DNA of 48,611 nt from Acidobacteriota bacterium (GTDB lineage Bacteria > Acidobacteriota > Thermoanaerobaculia > Thermoanaerobaculales > Thermoanaerobaculaceae): NCBI GenBank assembly GCA_004298115.1, contig SCRJ01000184.1, forward strand, positions 1-48,611. Reading direction: 5' to 3'. A program made the position numbers and the translations under genes. The notes under the pieces were generated by a model that saw only the letters and a program-made list of their open reading frames with translations, searched no databases and had not been told where the DNA came from. Positions within the stretch are counted from its first letter, which is position 1. Every line of letters starts with the position of its first letter. This document shows, one piece after another, positions 23,873-32,593 of the stretch.

Positions 23873-24544
23873 TCACGTGCCGGCCTTGCGCTTGGCGGCC
23901 AGGCGCGCCTCGAGCAGCGCGCACCACTCGCCGATGCCCTCGCCGGTCTTCGCCGAGGTGACGAGCACCGCGCCGGAGGGCGCGAGCGTCGCCAGCTGTC
24001 CGCGCACCGCGGCGAGGTCGAACGACACGTGCGGCAGCAGGTCCGCCTTCGTGATCACGGTGACCGCCGCGCGCGAGAAGATCGCGGGGTACTTGAACGG
24101 TTTGTCGTCCCCCTCCGCCACCGACAGCAGCGCGACCTTGAAGTCCTCGCCGAGGTCGTACGAGGTCGGGCAAATCAGGTTGCCGACGTTCTCGATGAAG
24201 AGGACGTCGAAGGCGGGGAACGCGGCCTCGTCGATCGCCCGCCGCACCTGGCGCGCGTCGAGGTGGCACGCGCCGCCGGTGAGGATCTGCACCGCCGGGA
24301 TCCCCATGGCGCGCAACCGGTCGGCGTCGCGCTCGGTGGCGACGTCGCCCTCGATCCCCGCAAGGCGCAGGCGGCCGGCGAGTGCCTTGACGGTCGCCTC
24401 GAGCAGCGTCGTCTTCCCCGACCCCGGCGAGGAGATCAGGTTGAGCACCAGCGCGCCGCCCGCCCGGAACGTCCCGCGCAGCCGGGCGGCGGCTTCCTCG
24501 TTGGCGGCCAGCACCTTCGCCCGGACATCCACGACCTCAGCCAT
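23873..24544 (-). CDS. hypB: Hydrogenase nickel-incorporation GTPase HypB
   Basis: 223 residues from the ATG at 24544, overlapping the hypA end by 8 bp; a GTG at 24562 is the alternative. The GTPase is clear: NLISSPGSGKTTLLEATVKA (P-loop), GIEGDVATERDADRLRA, QILTGGACHLDARQV with the metal-site Cys-His, FIENVGNLICPTSYDLGED, and ITKADLLPH for guanine specificity. There is no N-terminal histidine stretch, so it lacks a nickel-storage tail and has only the core GTPase metal site. It delivers nickel to the hydrogenase large subunit with HypA. Confidence 0.96.
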   Translation of the reverse strand: MAEVVDVRAKVLAANEEAAARLRGTFRAGGALVLNLISSPGSGKTTLLEATVKALAGRLRLAGIEGDVATERDADRLRAMGIPAVQILTGGACHLDARQVRRAIDEAAFPAFDVLFIENVGNLICPTSYDLGEDFKVALLSVAEGDDKPFKYPAIFSRAAVTVITKADLLPHVSFDLAAVRGQLATLAPSGAVLVTSAKTGEGIGEWCALLEARLAAKRKAGT

Positions 24545-24920
24545 GGGCGCCACCCCTTTCACCCGCCGCCTCGTCCGGCAGGAACGTCACCTGCAGCACG
24601 TCGAGCTCGTCGCCGCCGCTGACCGCCAGCGGCGCCCCGCACTGCGGGCAGAGGCGCAGCCATGAGCCCGGCGAACGCGGCCGGTCGGCGTCGCAGGCGG
24701 CGCAGAACTGGCGCGCCGGCCGCCACTCCACCTCGAGCGCGGCCGCCGCGTCGGGACCGCCCTGGGTGAGCGCCTGCCACGCGAAGACGAGCAGGTCGGG
24801 CTCGACGGCGCTCAGCTCCCCGACCGCGACCGTCACGCGCTCGAGACGGCCGGAGCCGTGCCCGGCGACGGCCGCGCGGCTGGCGCGGTAGATTTCCTGC
24901 GCGATCGAAAGCTCGTGCAA
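24537..24920 (-). CDS. hypA: Hydrogenase nickel chaperone HypA (TTG start)
   Basis: 127 residues. The family start MHELSIAQEI is encoded here with TTG as the first codon (24920-24918), after a G-run (GGGGGGGCG). No ATG or GTG fits that position, and the frame further upstream is not HypA sequence. His2 of the M-H-E motif is the nickel ligand. The C-terminal zinc site has FCAACDADRP and LRLCPQCGAPLA (two CxxC pairs). It is the first gene of the hyp run. Positions 24921-25118 separate it from a divergent protease gene and should hold both promoters, though no consensus box was convincing. Confidence 0.92.
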   Translation of the reverse strand: MHELSIAQEIYRASRAAVAGHGSGRLERVTVAVGELSAVEPDLLVFAWQALTQGGPDAAAALEVEWRPARQFCAACDADRPRSPGSWLRLCPQCGAPLAVSGGDELDVLQVTFLPDEAAGERGGAHG

Positions 24921-25118
24921 CGCCCCCCCGGCCCTGGCCGTCGGCGTTGCAGCGCCTACCCCCAACGCCCGTCCGACGGCGAACGAATACCGAATGATAC
25001 AGCGCTGCGGCCTGCGCGGGCCGCGGATCGTCAGGATTGTGATCGCCGCCACCGGAATAGCCGCCGGCCCCTGCAAGTTGCTGGGGCGTCAAGGTAAACT
25101 GTGGGTGAGGGCGGAACC

Positions 25119-27551
25119 ATGACGACACCATCGATGACATCGCGACTCAGACGGACGGCCGGCGCGATCGCCGTGGCCGTCCTGGCCCTGGCGACCGCAC
25201 GCGCGGTCCCGGCGGCGCTGATGCAGCTCCCGGACGACCCGCGACCGTGGACCGAGAAGGTCGCGTCCGATCTGATGGCGCGGGCTGCGGTCGCCACCGG
25301 CGACCTGGACGTGCTGATCTCGTTCCGCCAACCGGCCGCCGTCCAGGCGCATACCATCGCCGCGATGCGCGCGCCGGCGCGCCTGCAGTGGATCGCGGAC
25401 ACCGGCCGCGCGATCGACCGCGACTGGGCGCCCGGAGGCGTCAGGGTGCTCGAGCGCATGTCGCTCCTCCCGATCGTGCACGCCATCGTGCCGGTCAGCC
25501 TCCTCCCGGGGCTGGCCGAGGATCCACGGGTGGCGGCGATCGCCCTCAACCACAAGGTGCACGCGCTCGACGCCGCCGGCCGGGCGTACATGGCCGTGAA
25601 CAGGATCCAGCCGCCCAACACCGGCGCCGGTGTGGGCATCGCGATCGTCGACACCGGCGTGGATTGGACCCACCCCGAGCTGGCGCCGCTCGGCACGAAG
25701 ACCATCGCGCTCTATGACGCCTACCACACGGTCGGCGACGCCGCGTACGCCAAGGACGACGACGGCCACGGCACCGAGGTCGCCGGCATCGCCGCCGCCG
25801 TCGGCGTCGATCCCTCGGCGATCGGGGTCGCGCCCGCCGCGACGGTGGTCTCGGTCAAGGTCCTCGACAGCAGCGGCAACGGCAACGACACCCAGATCGG
25901 CCAGGGGATCAACGCGATCCTGACCAGCATCGCCGCCGGCAACCCGTACAACATCCGGGCGGCGAACTTCTCCATGGGCGGTTACGACTCCGGCACGGGG
26001 AGCGCCGGCGTCCCGCAGCAACCGTGCGACGACGAGCCCGGCATGCCGCTGGTGACGGCCTTCCAGCAGCTTCTCGACGCCGGCGTCGTCCCCGTGGTGG
26101 CGGGCGGCAACGGCGGCTGCACGGTCGGCGTCGCCTGGCCGGCGTGCATCTCGACCTCGCTCGCGGTCGGCTCGGTGTACGCCCAGGCGTACTCGTCCGC
26201 GTCGTACAGCGACGCGCTGCAGTGCAACACCTCCGGCACGACGGGCTGCACGGACTCGAACCCCGGCGCCGGGACGATCGCCTGCTACTCCGACTCCGGG
26301 CCCAAGCTCGACGTCTGGGCGCCGACCGGGGCGATCGCTCCGACCAAGGGCGGAGGCTACGACACCAACGGCTTCTTCGGCACCTCGGCGTCGGCCCCCT
26401 ACGTCGCCGGCATGGTGGCGCTGCTGGCGCAGGCCTCGCCCTCGACCACGGCGGCCAACGCGCGCCTCGCTCTGCGCAACACCGGAATCGCGATCACCGA
26501 CCCGCGCAACGGCATCACGCGCAACGCCGTGCAGGCGGACCTGGCCGTCGCCGGCCTGTCGTGCCCGCCGCCCGCCACCCCGGCCAACGTCGCCGCCAAC
26601 AGCGCCTCGATCTGCCCGGGCGACAAGCTGGTCCTGAGCTGGTCCGCCGTGCCGGGCGCCTCCGGCTACACGGTGCAGACGAGCAGCGACGGCGCGTTCG
26701 CCAGCCCGACGTCGGTCACCACCACCGCGGCCAACTACACCTTCTCCTCGAACCAGGCGCTCTCCGGCACGTTCTTCTTCCGCGTCGCGGCCAACGTGAG
26801 CTGCGGCGCCTCCTCGCCGTGGTCCGCCACCGTCCAGGTCGCGTACTCCTCGCAGTGCCAGACCAGCTACGCCCACACGTACTACCTTTCGGGGATCGCC
26901 CACTTGCCGGGCGTCGCGCCCGCCTACTTCTACTCCGACGTGTCGGTCCTCAACCCGTCGAGCACCACCTCCGCCAGCCTGCGGCTGTCGTTCTACGGCG
27001 TCAGCACGTTTCCGGCTCCGGTCACGATCACCCTCGGGGCCCGCCAGCAGGACACCTGGCGCGACGTGCTCACCACGCTGTTCGCGATCGGCCAGGACAA
27101 GGGCATGATCGTGGTCGAGAGCACGCTTCCGGTGCAGGCGCTCTCGCGCACCTACTCGCAGGTCACGACCGGCACCGGCGTCGAGACGTTCGGCCAGTCG
27201 TACGTGGGCGCCGAGGCCGGCGGCGCGCTCGGCGTCGCCGGCGCCGGGTTCTTCGCCGCGCTGCGCAGCGACGGAGCGTTCCGCACCAACCTCGAGTTCG
27301 TCAACGCCAGCGCGACGCCCACCGACGTGAAGGTCAGCTTCTTCACCGAGGCCGGCTCGCCGATCTCATCCACGACGGCCACCGTGCCCGCGTACCGCTG
27401 GGTCCAGCTCGTGCGCGCGCTTCCGGCCGGTCAGAACGGCGCGTTCGCGGTGGTGCAGGTGCTCTCGGGCGGCGCGCAGATCCTCGGCTCGGCCTCGGTC
27501 ATCGACGGCGCTTCGACCGACCCGACCACGATCCCGATGCTGGTGCAGTAG
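25119..27551 (+). CDS. Secreted S8 (subtilisin-like) serine protease with fibronectin-like and C-terminal adhesion-like domains
   Basis: 810 residues from the ATG at 25119. A signal peptide (AGAIAVAVLALATARAVPAA) is followed by a propeptide. The catalytic triad is in the expected motifs: Asp178 in AIVDTGVDW, His217 in DDDGHGTEVAG and Ser423 in GTSASAPYVAG. A fibronectin-like module (LVLSWSAVPGASGYTVQTSS) lies at about 505-580. The last 220 residues (YFYSDVSVLNPSSTTSASLR and onwards) resemble the C-terminal domain of many Acidobacteriota secreted proteins. Paired cysteines suggest disulfides outside the cytoplasm. It is an extracellular peptidase; substrate unknown. It is transcribed divergently from hypA. 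Confidence 0.93.
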   Translation: MTTPSMTSRLRRTAGAIAVAVLALATARAVPAALMQLPDDPRPWTEKVASDLMARAAVATGDLDVLISFRQPAAVQAHTIAAMRAPARLQWIADTGRAIDRDWAPGGVRVLERMSLLPIVHAIVPVSLLPGLAEDPRVAAIALNHKVHALDAAGRAYMAVNRIQPPNTGAGVGIAIVDTGVDWTHPELAPLGTKTIALYDAYHTVGDAAYAKDDDGHGTEVAGIAAAVGVDPSAIGVAPAATVVSVKVLDSSGNGNDTQIGQGINAILTSIAAGNPYNIRAANFSMGGYDSGTGSAGVPQQPCDDEPGMPLVTAFQQLLDAGVVPVVAGGNGGCTVGVAWPACISTSLAVGSVYAQAYSSASYSDALQCNTSGTTGCTDSNPGAGTIACYSDSGPKLDVWAPTGAIAPTKGGGYDTNGFFGTSASAPYVAGMVALLAQASPSTTAANARLALRNTGIAITDPRNGITRNAVQADLAVAGLSCPPPATPANVAANSASICPGDKLVLSWSAVPGASGYTVQTSSDGAFASPTSVTTTAANYTFSSNQALSGTFFFRVAANVSCGASSPWSATVQVAYSSQCQTSYAHTYYLSGIAHLPGVAPAYFYSDVSVLNPSSTTSASLRLSFYGVSTFPAPVTITLGARQQDTWRDVLTTLFAIGQDKGMIVVESTLPVQALSRTYSQVTTGTGVETFGQSYVGAEAGGALGVAGAGFFAALRSDGAFRTNLEFVNASATPTDVKVSFFTEAGSPISSTTATVPAYRWVQLVRALPAGQNGAFAVVQVLSGGAQILGSASVIDGASTDPTTIPMLVQ

Positions 27552-27566
27552 GGCGCCGCAGCTCCG

Positions 27567-28202
27567 TCAGACGAGGACGACCTCGAGCTCGAGCGTCGCC
27601 GTCACGTCCTCCTGCTGGACCACGCAGACGCGCTGCGGCTGCCCGTCCGGGCCGAGCGGCGCGAACGCGAACACGTCCTCCGGCGCGCGCAACTCGACGG
27701 TCACGGTTTGAACGGCGCCGGGCTTTGCCGCGGCCGGATCGATCACCAGCTCGAAGTAGCCGAGCTTCTGCGAGTAGCTGTGCTGGCCGAGCCGGAGGGA
27801 CTGCGCCGGGTCGATGAGGTCGGCGAGGCTGACCGTCGCCACGCGCATCCGGCCGAGGAACTCGTCGATCACCACGCCGAACACCTTGCCGATCGCGAAC
27901 TGCAGCCAGTCGCTGGTGACGTCCTGGTAGTGGTGGATGCGCACCCGGACCCGCTCGTCGAAGGCCTGCCGGAACAGCTGCCCCTTGAACACCAGCCCGT
28001 CGGGGAGCGCGGCATCCAGGTCCGCCGCCGCGACCTGGCCTTCCGCCGGCCCCACGGCGAACGAGGCCGCGGGGTTCTCGTCGTACCTCGCCGGGTGCAT
28101 CAACTGGAGAACGAACCGGTTGACCGCCTTCGCCCGTCCCGGGCAGGCGTTCGCCCCGATCGCGAGCCCCGTGATCCGCAGCGCCAGGTGCCTGTCCGCC
28201 AT
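27567..28202 (-). CDS. Hypothetical protein, family not recognised
   Basis: 211 residues from an ATG with a good ribosome site (GGAGGGGCGGG). There is no signal peptide or membrane segment. The sequence alternates short strands and acidic loops (HLALRITGLAIGANACPGRA ... VRVRIHHYQDVTSDWLQFAI ... VTVELRAPEDVFAFAPLG) and ends in a strand (TATLELEVVLV), which suggests a beta-sandwich-like cytoplasmic protein. It is convergent with the protease gene, 15 bp between the stops. No function is proposed. Codon use and composition match the neighbours, so it is likely a real gene. Confidence 0.65.
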   Translation of the reverse strand: MADRHLALRITGLAIGANACPGRAKAVNRFVLQLMHPARYDENPAASFAVGPAEGQVAAADLDAALPDGLVFKGQLFRQAFDERVRVRIHHYQDVTSDWLQFAIGKVFGVVIDEFLGRMRVATVSLADLIDPAQSLRLGQHSYSQKLGYFELVIDPAAAKPGAVQTVTVELRAPEDVFAFAPLGPDGQPQRVCVVQQEDVTATLELEVVLV

Positions 28203-28300
28203 CCCGCCCCTCCCGCTCCCGCCGGCCGCGCGCCGGTCCGCTGCCGGTCCGTCCCGGTCCCATCAGGTCGTCCGCACCACGTTTTCTTTGCCGTTGATTA

Positions 28301-28318
28301 CGCCAGCCTACGCTGGCG
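28301..28318. terminator. Hairpin with 7-bp arms
   Basis: CGCCAGC / GCTGGCG around a 4-base loop, in the space between the divergent genes at 28202 and 28619. No T-run follows, so it may be a repeat remnant instead of a terminator. Confidence 0.3.
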
Positions 28319-28404
28319 ATGTCAACCCCACCGCCCGCGCCGACCCGCCACGGCCCGCGCGCCCCCGTCATTCCCGCGCAGTTCCGTCGTTTCCGCGCCT
28401 CCCC

Positions 28405-28478
28405 GTCATTCCCGCGAACGCGGGAATCCAGGGCAGCGCCGGCGGCGACGACCTGGGTTCCTGCGTGCGCAGGAACGA
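28405..28478. repeat. Paired inverted hairpin element (REP/MITE-like)
   Basis: The left half holds ATTCCCGCG-aa-CGCGGGAAT. The right half holds GTTCCTGCG-tg-CGCAGGAAC. The two 28-base halves are inverted copies of each other with five differences. Each half is a perfect palindrome of its own, so four of the five differences are paired changes that keep the stems. Incomplete copies of the unit start (cgtcattcccgcg) occur at about 28366-28380. Positions 28203-28618 contain these repeats and no gene. Confidence 0.8.
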
Positions 28479-28618
28479 CGACGGAAGGCGTTGTGGGACA
28501 ATGCCCGACGCTCGCGACCCGGCGATCGGCGCCCGGGCGCGGCAAGGACGGCGAGCCCCGCACCGCGTCATTCGGCCCGCCGGTTCCCTCCGGCGCGTGG
28601 CTCCTGGAGGTGCGCTTC

Positions 28619-29452
28619 GTGGTCATCGCATCGCGCTTCGGCGACATCACCCGCTTCGACCTCGCCCGCACGATCCTGGGCCGCGGCCGCTACTGGACCA
28701 CCGCCTACCTGGTCGACGGGTTGATGGTGGACAGCGGTTGCCGGCACACGGCGCCCGAGCTGGCCCGCCTCCTCGGAGACGCGAAGGTCACGCACCTCGT
28801 CAACACCCACACCCACGAGGACCACATCGGCGGCAACGAGGCGGTTCTGCGGGCCAACCCCACGGCCGAGGCGACCGCCCACCCACTGGCCCTGCGCGTC
28901 CTGCGCGACCCGCGGCGCGAGCAGCCCCTGCACCCGTACCGGCACGTGATGTGGGGGATGCCGCGGCCGTCCGAGGCGCGCGCGGCGGCCGACGGCGAGA
29001 CGATCCAAACCGCGCACCACCGCTTCCAGGTGGTCTTCACGCCGGGCCACTCCGACGACCACCTGTGCCTGATCGAGCCCGACGCCGGCTGGGCGTTCAC
29101 CGGGGACTTGTTCGTCGGCGGCCGCGACCGCGCGCTGCGCGTCGGCGGAGACGCCTGGGCGATCGTGGCCTCGCTGCGCCGGATCGCGGCCCTGGGCCCG
29201 ACCCTCCTGCTGCCGGGGGCCGCGAGAGTGCGGGCGGAGGCGGTCCCGGCCTTGCTCGAGAAGGCGGCGTACCTCGAGGAGCTGGGCGGGCGGATCGTCG
29301 CGATGCACCGCCAGGGCCGGTCGGAGGCGGAGATCGTCCGCGCCGCGTGCGGCGGCCCCATGTTGATCGAGCTGATCACCCTCGGGCACTTCTCCCGCCG
29401 CGGGTTGGTGCGTTCGTTCCTGCGCCGGGAACCGCGGCCGGACTCGAGGTAG
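28619..29452 (+). CDS. Metallo-beta-lactamase-fold hydrolase
   Basis: 277 residues from a GTG at 28619 preceded by GGAGG eight to nine bases upstream. The frame is open for 300 bases before it, but that part is repeat DNA. Motifs: THTHEDHIGGNE (HxHxDH metal ligands), VFTPGHSDDHLCLIEPD (third His), AFTGDLFVG (bridging Asp) and a C-terminal helical part. It is a soluble di-metal hydrolase of the glyoxalase II-like MBL group; the substrate cannot be told from sequence. It stands alone on the plus strand, convergent with the phosphatase gene 40 bp downstream. Confidence 0.85.
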   Translation: MVIASRFGDITRFDLARTILGRGRYWTTAYLVDGLMVDSGCRHTAPELARLLGDAKVTHLVNTHTHEDHIGGNEAVLRANPTAEATAHPLALRVLRDPRREQPLHPYRHVMWGMPRPSEARAAADGETIQTAHHRFQVVFTPGHSDDHLCLIEPDAGWAFTGDLFVGGRDRALRVGGDAWAIVASLRRIAALGPTLLLPGAARVRAEAVPALLEKAAYLEELGGRIVAMHRQGRSEAEIVRAACGGPMLIELITLGHFSRRGLVRSFLRREPRPDSR

Positions 29453-29492
29453 CCGGCGACGTCGCGGGCCGGCCTGCAGGGGCGGGCCGCGG

Positions 29493-31241
29493 TCAGGCGG
29501 CCGTGCGCTTGATGACCACGACGGTGATGTCGTCCTCCTGCGGCGCGCCGGCGGCGTGGGCGCGCGTCGCGCCGATCACGGCCTCCACGATCTCCCGCGC
29601 CGGCCGCTCGCGGCAGGTCGCGGCGGCGCGCAGGGCCGCAACCGCGCCGTGCTGTTGCCCGGACGGCGACTCCGCTTCGATCGCTCCGTCGGTGAGGAGG
29701 ATCAGAGTTTCCCCGGCCGCGAGCGCCACCTCCTCGCCGAGGCTGCAGTCGGCGTCGGCGAACAGGCCGAGCGGTTTGGACGTGCTCTCGAGCGCCAGCC
29801 TCACACCCCCGCTCGCGTCGAGCACGTACCCGGGCGGGTGGCCCATGTTGGCCCACTCCAGCCTCCCCGTTCGCGCGTCCAGCGCGGCGACCAGCATGGT
29901 GACGAAGTGGCGCTCGTCGAGATCGTCGAGGAGGAGCAGGTTGAGCTCCGCGACCAGGTCCCGCAGGGGGACGCCGGCGCGCGCCAGGGACCGGACGTAC
30001 CCGCGGGTCGACACCGTGATCAGGGCCGGACCCATGCCGTGGCCGCAGACGTCCGCGACGGCGAAGACCAGTCGCGGGCCGGGCAACTCGATGAAGTCGA
30101 AGTAGTCGCCGCACGTCGCCACCGCCGGGCGAAACGCCCCGGCGATGTCCCAGCCCGGGATCGCGGGCGGCGTCCGGGGGAAGAGGCGCCGCTGCATCGA
30201 CGCGGCGATCTGGAGGTCGCGTCCCTGCTCCTCGAACTTGAGCCGGTCCGTCAGGTCGCGCATCACCGCCACGAAATGGGTCAGCTCGCCGGTGCGGCTG
30301 TCCCGCATCGGCGTGATCGTCTGCTCGGCGAGGAAGTGCTCGCCGTCCTTCTTCCGGTTGATCACCGTCGCCTTGAACGTCGTGCCGCCCGAGATCGTCT
30401 CCCAGAGAGCGCGGTAGAACCCGGGGTCCTGCCGGCCGGACTTGAGCAGACGCGGCGTGGCGCCCACGGACTCGGCGCGGCCGTACCCGGTCGTGGCTTC
30501 GAACGCCGGGTTCACGTACTCGATGCGGCCGGTCCGGTCGGTGATGAACACGCTGTCGGCGGTTTGCTCGACGGCGTTGGAGAGACGCTGCGTCAGCTCC
30601 TCGGCGTGCTTCTTCTCGGTGATGTCGCGAAACACCGCGACCCCGCCGAGAAGATCCCCGCGGCTGTCCCGGATCGGCGCCGCCGTGACGCTGGCCCATG
30701 CCTCGGCGTCGTCGGGTCGCTGCGGGTTGCGCACCAGCACGTCGGTCTCGCCGACGTGCTCGCCGAGCAACGCCCGGGCCAACGGTAGCTGCTCCGGCGG
30801 GAAGAGGCGGTCGGTTTCCGGCTCGTAGAGGCCGTACGATCCCGACCACTCGGCGACCCGAAGGCCGTGACGGCGCCGGCTGCCCGTGAGGCGGCGGGCT
30901 GCCTCGTTGACGAAGAGGATGGTGCCGTCGGTATCGGCCACGACCACCCCCTCGGTGACGCTCTGGATCACCGACGCCATCAGCTCGTTGTGCCGCCGCA
31001 GCTCCTTCTCCCGCTTCCAGGCCTGGGTGAGGACGAGCAGGCCGACGACCATCTCGTAGAGGAGGAACACCTCGATGCCCAGCGTGACCGCGCGCTCCCG
31101 GCCGGTGAACGGCAGGTAGGCGAGCACGCTCGCCCGCTGGCTCGTCTGGTCCAGGAGGAACCCGGCCGCGCCGACAACCGGTCCGAGCAGGGCCAGCAGC
31201 CACGCCAGCCACGGCAACCGCAGACGGACCTGGAACGTCAT
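29493..31241 (-). CDS. Membrane-anchored PAS/PAS/SpoIIE-type (PP2C) serine phosphatase
   Basis: 582 residues from the ATG at 31241. Two TM helices (about 12-30 and 51-75) are followed by a first PAS domain (VIQSVTEGVVVADTDGTILF ... VFRDITEKK), a second PAS (AVEQTADSVFITDRTGRIEY ... VMRDLTDRL), a linker (DLQIAASMQRRLFPRTPP) and the SpoIIE domain with GDYFDFIEL, FAVADVCGHGMGPALI and QEDDITVVVIK, which carry the metal-binding aspartates. It probably senses a signal through PAS and dephosphorylates an anti-sigma antagonist-type partner. No such partner is adjacent. It is transcribed divergently from the membrane protein gene at 31460. Confidence 0.93.
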   Translation of the reverse strand: MTFQVRLRLPWLAWLLALLGPVVGAAGFLLDQTSQRASVLAYLPFTGRERAVTLGIEVFLLYEMVVGLLVLTQAWKREKELRRHNELMASVIQSVTEGVVVADTDGTILFVNEAARRLTGSRRRHGLRVAEWSGSYGLYEPETDRLFPPEQLPLARALLGEHVGETDVLVRNPQRPDDAEAWASVTAAPIRDSRGDLLGGVAVFRDITEKKHAEELTQRLSNAVEQTADSVFITDRTGRIEYVNPAFEATTGYGRAESVGATPRLLKSGRQDPGFYRALWETISGGTTFKATVINRKKDGEHFLAEQTITPMRDSRTGELTHFVAVMRDLTDRLKFEEQGRDLQIAASMQRRLFPRTPPAIPGWDIAGAFRPAVATCGDYFDFIELPGPRLVFAVADVCGHGMGPALITVSTRGYVRSLARAGVPLRDLVAELNLLLLDDLDERHFVTMLVAALDARTGRLEWANMGHPPGYVLDASGGVRLALESTSKPLGLFADADCSLGEEVALAAGETLILLTDGAIEAESPSGQQHGAVAALRAAATCRERPAREIVEAVIGATRAHAAGAPQEDDITVVVIKRTAA

Positions 31242-31361
31242 TCGGATTGCCGACCCATGGTTGAGAAACCGCAGAGAATAGAGCCGAATTCCCTTGATCT
31301 CTCCTGCTCCCCGCCTCCGCGTGCCGGCGAACGCCTCCCCAAAACGAAAACGTAATTGTGG

Positions 31362-31373
31362 GGTACCAGGTAC
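31362..31373 (+). repeat. GGTACCAGGTAC dispersed motif core
   Basis: Lies in the 218-bp divergent region between the phosphatase and the membrane protein gene. It shares its core with copies at 34817-34829, 36272-36289 and 9865-9882. Confidence 0.4.
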
Positions 31374-31459
31374 TCGATGTCCGTCAGCGCCGTAGTACAC
31401 TCCGGCGCCGTCCGGGCGCGTCGGCCGCGCCGAGCGTGGCGCGACGCGGGAGGTGGTGG

Positions 31460-32332
31460 TTGAGGGTGTTGCTGGTCTTCGCCGCGGCGGTCTCCGGCGC
31501 GCTGTCGCTGATCATGGCTGCCTTCCTGCGGTCCCATCGCGGGCACGCCGGATTCGCCCAGTGGACCGCCGGCACCGCGCTGGTCTCGGCAAGCCTCGTG
31601 TTTTCCGCCCTGCGCGGCCTCGTCCCGGCGTTGATCTCGATCCTCGGCGTCAACGTCTCGTTCCTGGCGATGGCGCCGTTCTTCCTCGACGGCACGCGGC
31701 GCTTCCTCGGGTTGCGGCCGCTGCGGCGGCGGTGGTACGCGCTGGCGCTGGTCCCCTTCGGCGCGTGTCTCTACTTCTTCGTCGCGCACGACGACATCGC
31801 GGCGCGCACCGCGATCCTGATGGCGGCCGCGGCCGTCCCGCTCGCCGCGGCGGCCGGCCTCCTCGTGCGCCACCGGCCCACGGAACCCGCGCTCCTGCAC
31901 GACGGGCTCGCCGCCCAGTTCGCCTTGACCGCCGTGTTGCTGCTGAGCCGCGCCGTGTGGGTGCTCGGCCGCGCCGGCTTCACGCTCTGGACCGAGTCGC
32001 CGATGCAGTATGCGTTCTTCACCGCCACCGCCGTGCTGCACCTCGGGATCACCGTGACCTTCGTCCTCCTGACGGCCGATCGGGCCGTGGCGGGGCTGTC
32101 ACGCGCGCGCGCCGAGCTGGTGGCGCGTGTCGACCAGCTGCAGCTGGCGCTCGGCGAGGTGAGGACGCTCGAAGGGCTGCTGCCGATCTGCGCCGCCTGC
32201 AAGCGGATCCGCGATGAGAACGGCGACTGGATCCAGATGGAGGTGTTCGTCCGCGATCGGACGCGGGCGGACTTCAGCCACGGCCTCTGCCCGAGCTGCC
32301 TGCCGAAGTACTTCCCGCCGTCCGGCCCGTAA
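31460..32332 (+). CDS. Seven-TM-like membrane protein with a C-terminal CxxC output-like motif
   Basis: 290 residues from a TTG at 31460, chosen because GGGAGG lies six bases upstream; a GTG at 31466 is equally possible. About seven hydrophobic helices span residues 1-210 (LLVFAAAVSGALSLIMAAFL ... AVLHLGITVTFVLLTADRAV). A short coiled coil (RAELVARVDQLQLALGEVRT) leads into LLPICAACKRIRDENGDWIQ, then FSHGLCPSCLPKYF. This LPIC-x2-CKxIRD ... FSHGxCPxC motif is usually found at the C-terminus of PAS or response-regulator proteins, where its role is not known; two CxxC pairs suggest a metal site. Pairing with the divergent SpoIIE phosphatase suggests a signalling role. Confidence 0.75.
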   Translation: MRVLLVFAAAVSGALSLIMAAFLRSHRGHAGFAQWTAGTALVSASLVFSALRGLVPALISILGVNVSFLAMAPFFLDGTRRFLGLRPLRRRWYALALVPFGACLYFFVAHDDIAARTAILMAAAAVPLAAAAGLLVRHRPTEPALLHDGLAAQFALTAVLLLSRAVWVLGRAGFTLWTESPMQYAFFTATAVLHLGITVTFVLLTADRAVAGLSRARAELVARVDQLQLALGEVRTLEGLLPICAACKRIRDENGDWIQMEVFVRDRTRADFSHGLCPSCLPKYFPPSGP

Positions 32333-32593
32333 GCGGACGCCGAATCGAGCGCCCGCCGGGCGGCGACCGGGCGGTCGGTGCGCCGTGGCATGTGAGAAGA
32401 TGCTCACCGGTGTGCGCTGCAACATGATCTTGTCGCTGCCCCTCGCCCTCGCTTCCGTCGCGACCGACGCCGGTGCCCGGCGCACCGGTCCGGCCTGCCG
32501 ACGGCCGAGCGACCCGGACGGCTCGCTGATCCGGACGAGCCGCCTCGCCGCCGGCGAGCGGGGCGCGGAAGGCGCCGCGGCGTGAGGGTGAGC

